Below are positions 58,815-64,000 of a stretch of DNA of 64,000 nt, piece after piece. Position 1 is the first letter of the stretch, and the number at the start of each line of letters is the position of its first letter. The DNA comes from Neomoorella sulfitireducens. GTDB lineage: Bacteria > Bacillota > DSM-521 > Neomoorellales > Neomoorellaceae. The stretch spans positions 1 to 64,000 of the forward strand of contig NZ_JANRHG010000009.1 in assembly GCF_024733845.1 (NCBI RefSeq), in the 5' to 3' direction. The notes under the pieces were generated by a model. That model searched no databases, had not been told where the DNA came from, and worked only from the letters and a program-made list of their open reading frames with translations. A program made the translations under genes and the position numbers.

Positions 58815-60527
58815 TCAATATTTTCTTTCAACGGGTTGCCACATAGTAATTTTCACAGGTATATACTCCAGCATTACGCCTGAAGATGTATAGTAGGCCA
58901 GGGTATGTTTGAGCCAGTTCTGGTCATCCCGCATGGGATAATCCCGTCTAGCGTGGCCCCCGCGCGATTCTTCCCTCCTTATAGCGCCCAGGGTGATAAT
59001 TTCAGCAAGGGTAAGCATGTTGTCAAGTTCCACGTAAGCTACCAGGTCAGTATTGTAGATGCGGCTCTTATCCTTCAACCCTGTATACTTAAACCGTTCC
59101 TGGAGCTCTTTGATTTTGTTAAGTGCGTCCTGTAATTCTTTCTGGGTACGAAAAACACCGACCTTTTTATCCATAACGTCGCGCAATTCTTGCCGGATAT
59201 CGTATAAATTTTCTTCTCCAGATTTATTGAATATATTTTTAATCCTATTTTCTTCTTCTCTGGCCCTGTTTTCAGCTCTGGGGGGAAGAGTTTTTTGGGC
59301 GAGAGCATAGCAGGCTGCATTGTGCCCGGTTATACGACCCCACACAAGACACTCGGCTGTAGAATTGGTGCCAAGGCGGTTAGCGCCATGAAGCGAAACA
59401 CAAGCAGCTTCTCCAGCTGCCCATACATTCTCCAATTGGGTTTTTCCATAAGTATCAACATGAATCCCACCCATCGAGTAATGAGCGACGGGCCTAACAG
59501 GTAAAGGCTGCTCAATGGGATCTAAGTTAAGAAACTTGATACCTACCTCCCGGATGAGGGGTAGTCTTTCTTTAATCATCTCTGACCCCAGATGTCGCAG
59601 ATCCAGAAGCACATAATCTAAACCATGAGGGCCTTGAAAACCGCGACCTGCTTCTATTTCCTGGGCTTCAGAACGTGAGACTATGTCCCGAGGCGCCAGT
59701 TCGAGCATGCTTGGGGCGTAGTTCTGCATAAACCGCTCACCAAGGCTGTTCTTAAGGTAACCGCCCTCCCCCCTGGCCGCTTCGGTAATAAGGATACCAG
59801 AGGGGACCAGGCCTGTAGGATGGAACTGGACGAATTCCATATCTTTAAGGGGTAAACCAGCCCGGTAGGCCATGGCCATGCCGTCACCGGTGACAGTGTG
59901 GGAATAGGTGGTGAAGCCGTAGATACGGCAGGCACCACCCGTAGCAATTATCAGCGCTTTTGAGGTTATATAGTAAAACTCGCCTTTTTTAAGATCTAAG
60001 GCCACAACGCCACGGTACAGCCCTTCTTCGACAACCAGAGATGTCACCAGGCATTCGTCATAGATATGAATACTGGGGTGCTTCTGCAAAGTATCATACA
60101 GGGTCTGGACTTCAAAGAAACCTGTCTTATCGGCAGCAAAAACTGCACGTGGAAAACTGTGCCCCCCGAAGGGACGGGAGTTTATCCGGCCATCCGGACG
60201 GCGAGACCAGGGTATACCCCAGTGTTCTAGCTGAATAATCTCCAGAGGCACGGTATTAACGAAGAGCTCTACGGCGTCCTGGTCGGCAAGGAAGTCGCTG
60301 CCTTTCACAGTATCCCAGGCATGTAGCTCAAAGGAATCGCCCTCTTCCGGGCGTAGAACAGCAGCCGTGCCTCCCTCAGCGCAGACAGAATGGGGACGCA
60401 TGAGGTGATTTTTAGCTATAACTGCAATGTCTAAATTGCCCTTTCCTGTTTCTGCAGCCTCAAGGGCAGCCCTTAAGCCAGCCAACCCCGAACCGAGTAT
60501 AATTACATCATGCGAGTATATTTCCAT
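58815..60527 (-). CDS. sdhA: Succinate dehydrogenase/fumarate reductase flavoprotein subunit
   Basis: A 570-residue flavoprotein: DVIILGSGLAGLRAALEAAE (FAD Rossmann), LMRPHSVCAEGGTAAVLRPE (the His that normally carries FAD covalently), QFHPTGLVPSGILITEAARG, EGGYLKNSLGERFMQNYAPS, VAHYSMGGIHVDTYGKTQLE, and GGHARRDYPMRDDQNW near the C-terminus. All catalytic blocks are intact. The direction (succinate oxidation or fumarate reduction) is not decided by the sequence; the neighbours suit syntrophic propionate oxidation as well as propionate formation. Confidence 0.94.
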   Translation of the reverse strand: MEIYSHDVIILGSGLAGLRAALEAAETGKGNLDIAVIAKNHLMRPHSVCAEGGTAAVLRPEEGDSFELHAWDTVKGSDFLADQDAVELFVNTVPLEIIQLEHWGIPWSRRPDGRINSRPFGGHSFPRAVFAADKTGFFEVQTLYDTLQKHPSIHIYDECLVTSLVVEEGLYRGVVALDLKKGEFYYITSKALIIATGGACRIYGFTTYSHTVTGDGMAMAYRAGLPLKDMEFVQFHPTGLVPSGILITEAARGEGGYLKNSLGERFMQNYAPSMLELAPRDIVSRSEAQEIEAGRGFQGPHGLDYVLLDLRHLGSEMIKERLPLIREVGIKFLNLDPIEQPLPVRPVAHYSMGGIHVDTYGKTQLENVWAAGEAACVSLHGANRLGTNSTAECLVWGRITGHNAACYALAQKTLPPRAENRAREEENRIKNIFNKSGEENLYDIRQELRDVMDKKVGVFRTQKELQDALNKIKELQERFKYTGLKDKSRIYNTDLVAYVELDNMLTLAEIITLGAIRREESRGGHARRDYPMRDDQNWLKHTLAYYTSSGVMLEYIPVKITMWQPVERKY

Positions 60528-60555
60528 TTTTAATCCTCCATGGATTGCAGTATTA

Positions 60556-61425
60556 TTAAAGCAATTGTCGTATTAATCCGGCTACCTCCCAGGGATAGGT
60601 TGCCACCTTAACGCCCGCTTCCGTCAGGGCTCTTATTTTCGACTGGTAAGTACCTCGACCTCTTTCGATGATAGCCCCAGCATGTCCCATACGCTTACCA
60701 GGCGGTGCAGAACTTCCCGCTACATACGCCACCACGGGTTTTATTAATTTCTTATTCTTAATATAGGTAGCAGCCTCTTCTTCCGCCGTCCCGCCAATCT
60801 CCCCCACCATAACAATGGCTTCGGTCAGGGGATCCCTGGCAAAAAGTTCAAGGCACTCTACAAAATTTAGACCAACAACACGATCGCCACCTATACCGAT
60901 AACAGTTGACTGTCCCAGCCCAATCCCACTCAGGCCGGAAGCCACTTCATAGGAAAGAGTCCCACTGCGGGCGACAATGCCAACGGGACCGGGTCGGTAG
61001 ATGGTATTTGGCATAATTCCTATTTTGCATTTGCTGGGAACAATTATTCCGAAGGTGTTGGGGCCAATAATAGTGACCCCTCTGGTTTTGGCTAAAACAA
61101 GCAATTTAATTGTATCTTGCAGGGGTAAATGCTCGCTGATGATGACAACAAGTTTTATGCCAGCCTCCACAGATTCCACAGCAGCTTCATAAGCTTTTGC
61201 CGCAGGGACGAAGATAGCTGCAGCGTCAGGCTCATGCTTTTCTACGGCTTCTCTGACGGTATTATATACAGGTATATTTAAGACCTGTTCGCCACCTTTA
61301 CCCGGGGTAACGCCAGCAACCACCCTGGTGCCGTAGGCGAGCATTTGCCGGGTATGGAAGAAACCCTGGCTCCCCGTTATTCCTTGAATTAAAACCTTTG
61401 TCTCTTCATTAATCAACACGCTCAT
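60556..61425 (-). CDS. sucD: Succinyl-CoA synthetase alpha subunit
   Basis: A 289-residue subunit: KVLIQGITGSQGFFHTRQML, GTRVVAGVTPGKGGEQVLNI, GIIVPSKCKIGIMPNTIYRP, GPVGIVARSGTLSYEVASGL and KRMGHAGAIIERGRGTYQSK, with the phosphorylated His in GHAGAI. The start was placed at ATG 61425, since AAGGGAG precedes it by 8 bases; the longer frame begins with an ATG that overlaps the sucC stop. Forms the substrate-level phosphorylation step with sucC. Confidence 0.94.
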   Translation of the reverse strand: MSVLINEETKVLIQGITGSQGFFHTRQMLAYGTRVVAGVTPGKGGEQVLNIPVYNTVREAVEKHEPDAAAIFVPAAKAYEAAVESVEAGIKLVVIISEHLPLQDTIKLLVLAKTRGVTIIGPNTFGIIVPSKCKIGIMPNTIYRPGPVGIVARSGTLSYEVASGLSGIGLGQSTVIGIGGDRVVGLNFVECLELFARDPLTEAIVMVGEIGGTAEEEAATYIKNKKLIKPVVAYVAGSSAPPGKRMGHAGAIIERGRGTYQSKIRALTEAGVKVATYPWEVAGLIRQLL

Positions 61426-61439
61426 CTTTACTGCTCCCT

Positions 61440-62549
61440 TCATAATTTTTGGGTAGCACTGACAACAGCAGCCACAGCTTCCGGCATTCCTTTAAAAGCC
61501 TCAATTCCGTAAGTTTTTAGTAACCGGTATGCCTCATCTTCATTGGTACCTACCAGACGTAAAATAATCGGTACTGTTTGGCCACGCTTTTCTTTGACCT
61601 GGATCAAAGCACGCGCCACCTCATCACAGCGAGTGATGCCTCCAAATATATTGATTAAAACGGCTCTGGGCCCGGTATCCAGAATTAGATCTAAGGCTTT
61701 AGCCATAGGCTCCGCCCCGGCGCCGCCACCGGCGTCTAAAAAATTAGCCGCCCGGCCGCCGAACTTTTCCAGTGTATCCAGGGTAGCCATAGTTATACCG
61801 GCTCCATTGGCAAGAACAGCTATATTGCCGTCTAACTGGACATAAGCAAGACCCAAATTTTTTATAGCTTTCTCAAGTTCACTTCCATCTTCAATTACCT
61901 CGATCTCCGGATGCCGGTATAGCGCATCATCGTCAATATTCAAGCGGGCATCGGCAGCTATAAGATGGCCTTCAACAATAGCAAGAGGGTTTATTTCCAC
62001 CAATTCGGCATCGTATTTCATAAAAATCCAGTAAAGTATTAATGCTAGAGAAACAAATTCCTTTAACAGCTCTCCTTTTAAGCCCAGCCTTAAGCCTAGA
62101 TATAAAGCACTATAGCTGCTAAAGCCAAACAGGGGATCAATCAACAGCCTAACCAGCTTTTCAGGGGGCACCTCTTCTATATTGACCCCCCCCTGGCATG
62201 AGGCAAGTGCTACAGGCCTGCGGTCACTTGTATCTACTGTGAAACCCAGGTAGAGTTCACCCTGTATGTTTAGTTTTTCTTCAACCAATACCCTCGTAAC
62301 AGGGTAACCCCGTATTTCCGATCCGAGAAGCCTGGCCGTAGCAATCCCTGCTTCTTCCGGGGTAGCAGCAAAAGTAATACCACCCGCTTTACCCCTACCC
62401 CCTGCCAATATCTGGGCTTTAACCGCCACCGGTCCCAATTCCAGGGCTGCCCTGGCTGCATCTTCCGGACTCAAACATAGATAGCCTTTTGGTACCGGCA
62501 GGCCATTTTTACTAAATATTTCTTTTGCGAGATATTCATATAGTTTCAT
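61440..62549 (-). CDS. sucC: Succinyl-CoA synthetase beta subunit
   Basis: A 369-residue ATP-grasp protein: MKLYEYLAKEIFSKNGLPVP, VAVKAQILAGGRGKAGGITF, AELVEINPLAIVEGHLIAAD, GAGITMATLDTLEKFGGRAA, NFLDAGGGAGAEPMAKALDL. It is the first intact gene of the supercluster on the minus strand, preceded by a GGAAAGGGATT ribosome site. A chimeric pseudogene directly upstream leaves little room for a promoter other than the ~30 AT-rich bases before the start. Confidence 0.94.
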   Translation of the reverse strand: MKLYEYLAKEIFSKNGLPVPKGYLCLSPEDAARAALELGPVAVKAQILAGGRGKAGGITFAATPEEAGIATARLLGSEIRGYPVTRVLVEEKLNIQGELYLGFTVDTSDRRPVALASCQGGVNIEEVPPEKLVRLLIDPLFGFSSYSALYLGLRLGLKGELLKEFVSLALILYWIFMKYDAELVEINPLAIVEGHLIAADARLNIDDDALYRHPEIEVIEDGSELEKAIKNLGLAYVQLDGNIAVLANGAGITMATLDTLEKFGGRAANFLDAGGGAGAEPMAKALDLILDTGPRAVLINIFGGITRCDEVARALIQVKEKRGQTVPIILRLVGTNEDEAYRLLKTYGIEAFKGMPEAVAAVVSATQKL

Positions 62550-62597
62550 TAGGAATCCCTTTCCTGCTTTTTAATTGATATTTTATTGTTTTAAAGG

Positions 62598-62929
<332 letters not shown>

Positions 62930-62930
<1 letters not shown>

Positions 62931-63325
62931 AATTCAATCTCTATCGTTGCCACGGTGTCAGGAATAATAAGGCTGTCCCTGGTACAGGCCTGGACTTCTT
63001 CCGGCGTTACCCCGGAAGCCACCTCTTTTAGTAATAGTCCTTCCCGGGTTACCTCAATAACTGCCAGCTCGGTTATAATCAGGTCTACTTCTCCGGCCGC
63101 CGTCAGGGGCAACTGGCATTGCCGTACTATTTTAGGGGCGCCGTCCTTCAAGGTGTGCTCCGTAGCGATTATAACCCTCCTGGCACCAACTGCCAAATCC
63201 ATATCCCCTCCCATACCGGGAACCATGCGTCCCGGTACCATCAAATTGGCCAGGTTCCCCTGTTCATCGACTTGCAGGGCGCCTAAAATGGTCAGGTCAA
63301 GGTGGCCTGCTAATTTTATTTCCCC
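62930..63325 (-). pseudogene. 3-oxoacid CoA-transferase subunit B, C-terminal fragment
   Basis: The minus strand reads [92 protein letters not shown]. These are the second half of the B subunit of succinyl-CoA:3-ketoacid (acetoacetate/butyrate) CoA-transferases. The catalytic Glu region (ENG) lies in the missing N-terminal part. It begins right at the stop of the cyclase gene and passes in frame into the thiolase fragment, so a deletion joined two neighbouring genes of a CoA-thioester pathway. Confidence 0.8.
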
Positions 63326-64000
63326 GTCTCAAAACGAAACTTCTGGTCAGGATCTACTATTGCGAGAACACGGACAACACAACCATCGCCGCCTTTCCAA
63401 CGCCAGGGGAAAGCCATGAAAAAGCACCTCTTGCCGGTAACCTCATCCAACTGGCCGCCTATATTTTCGATGCCAGGAATACCACCTTTGACCATCAGAT
63501 TCTTATGGCCATCTTCCCAATTTGGAAAATCTACTTTTGGATCACGGCCGTACTCTTTTTTCCACTCTTCAATTAAATAGGGATGTGACGGGCCAAGGCC
63601 ATGGTCAACTAACTTGGTTGCCATGGGATGGTCGTTAGCCTGGCAGCCGAATCCGACTAATTTTACTTTTTTATCAACCAACCACTGGGCGGCAGCACCG
63701 TTCATACCACATCCATATGCAAAGTATTCATCTGTATCTGCCCATTTGTGATGAAATCCTGTGTTGATCATCACTATGTCGCCTTCTTGAATTTTAGGAC
63801 GAGCATTTTCAAGATCCTCGGGGGTGATTATGCCCCATTTTCCCTTGGGAATAGATACGCACACACCTGTACCGCAAAGCCTCCATAGCGGATAACTAGA
63901 AATATCAGGCGTGTTCTCGGTAACATGCAGGGGCGCATCCATATGGGTGCCGCGGTGCATAATACCCTCCCAGTTTACTTCATAGATACCGTCCTTGGCA
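63316..64000 (-). CDS. Cyclase-family metal hydrolase (kynurenine formamidase-like), 5' end beyond window
   Basis: The frame is open to the right edge: it reads AKDGIYEVNWEGI before MHRGTHMDAPLHVTENTPDI. The H-x-G-T-H-x-D-A-P motif binds the metal in the cyclase/AFMID family (PF04199). Later blocks are GDIVMINTGFHHKWADTDEY, VGFGCQANDHPMATKLVDHG and GGIPGIENIGGQLDEVTGKR. Members hydrolyse formamides, lactones or cyclic amides; the substrate here is unknown. At least 228 codons are inside the window; the true start lies past 64000. Its last codons overlap the CoA-transferase fragment. Confidence 0.85.
   Translation of the reverse strand, partial: AKDGIYEVNWEGIMHRGTHMDAPLHVTENTPDISSYPLWRLCGTGVCVSIPKGKWGIITPEDLENARPKIQEGDIVMINTGFHHKWADTDEYFAYGCGMNGAAAQWLVDKKVKLVGFGCQANDHPMATKLVDHGLGPSHPYLIEEWKKEYGRDPKVDFPNWEDGHKNLMVKGGIPGIENIGGQLDEVTGKRCFFMAFPWRWKGGDGCVVRVLAIVDPDQKFRFETGK

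Overview
The window comes from a moderately GC-rich, probably thermophilic anaerobic clostridial Firmicute of the Moorella / Pelotomaculum / Desulfotomaculum kind. This rests on gene content: a corrinoid methyltransferase cassette, 2-enoate-reductase-type flavoproteins, a cytoplasmic molybdoenzyme operon, sigma-54 activators, and a full methylmalonyl-CoA (propionate/succinate) supercluster with split mutase and sodium-pumping decarboxylase. No rRNA, tRNA or CRISPR array was seen.

1-6.1 kb is a decaying margin: a mazEF toxin-antitoxin pair, a RelE-like remnant, an IS66 tnpA stub ending against a TGS-domain nucleoside kinase, a chimera of an SDR epimerase fragment and an MFS fragment, a frameshifted CN-hydrolase, and a lipoprotein. 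6.1-11.5 kb holds a manganese catalase, a 2-enoate-reductase-like flavoenzyme, a GH18 spore/cell-wall hydrolase and a soluble chemoreceptor.

11.6-18.2 kb is a methyl-transfer module: methyl-THF:corrinoid methyltransferase, UroD-family methyltransferase, a 57-residue protein and a corrinoid protein, followed by a small TIGR04076-like protein, a sigma-54 activator and an Old Yellow Enzyme. 18.2-22.9 kb is an SsuABC-type importer joined to a radical SAM BATS-type enzyme and a PhnP-like metallohydrolase. 23.0-30.2 kb carries Fe-S proteins (DUF169-ferredoxin, CCG-domain protein), a glycosyltransferase, an acetyltransferase, and a three-subunit molybdopterin oxidoreductase. The last is preceded by a near-consensus sigma-54 promoter and by a divergent sigma-54 activator (30.8-32.8 kb).

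32.9-47.4 kb is an IS-rich, AT-richer island: an intact IS1182-like element plus broken IS3, IS4, IS66 and other transposases. They surround a catabolic-looking cassette: CocE/NonD hydrolase, OxlT-like MFS transporter, SnoaL-like protein, two paralogues of an unrecognised 251-residue family (one with two stop codons), and a PucR-type regulator.

47.5-62.5 kb is a minus-strand supercluster reading sucC-sucD-sdhA-sdhC-sdhD-sdhB-fumarase alpha-fumarase beta-DUF3870, a terminator, then methylmalonyl-CoA mutase large and small subunits, meaB, epimerase, and decarboxylase alpha, gamma, biotin carrier and beta. Together these interconvert malate/fumarate/succinate, succinyl-CoA, methylmalonyl-CoA and propionyl-CoA, linked to quinone and to a sodium gradient. 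The right edge has a CoA-transferase/thiolase chimeric pseudogene and a cyclase-family hydrolase that runs off the window.
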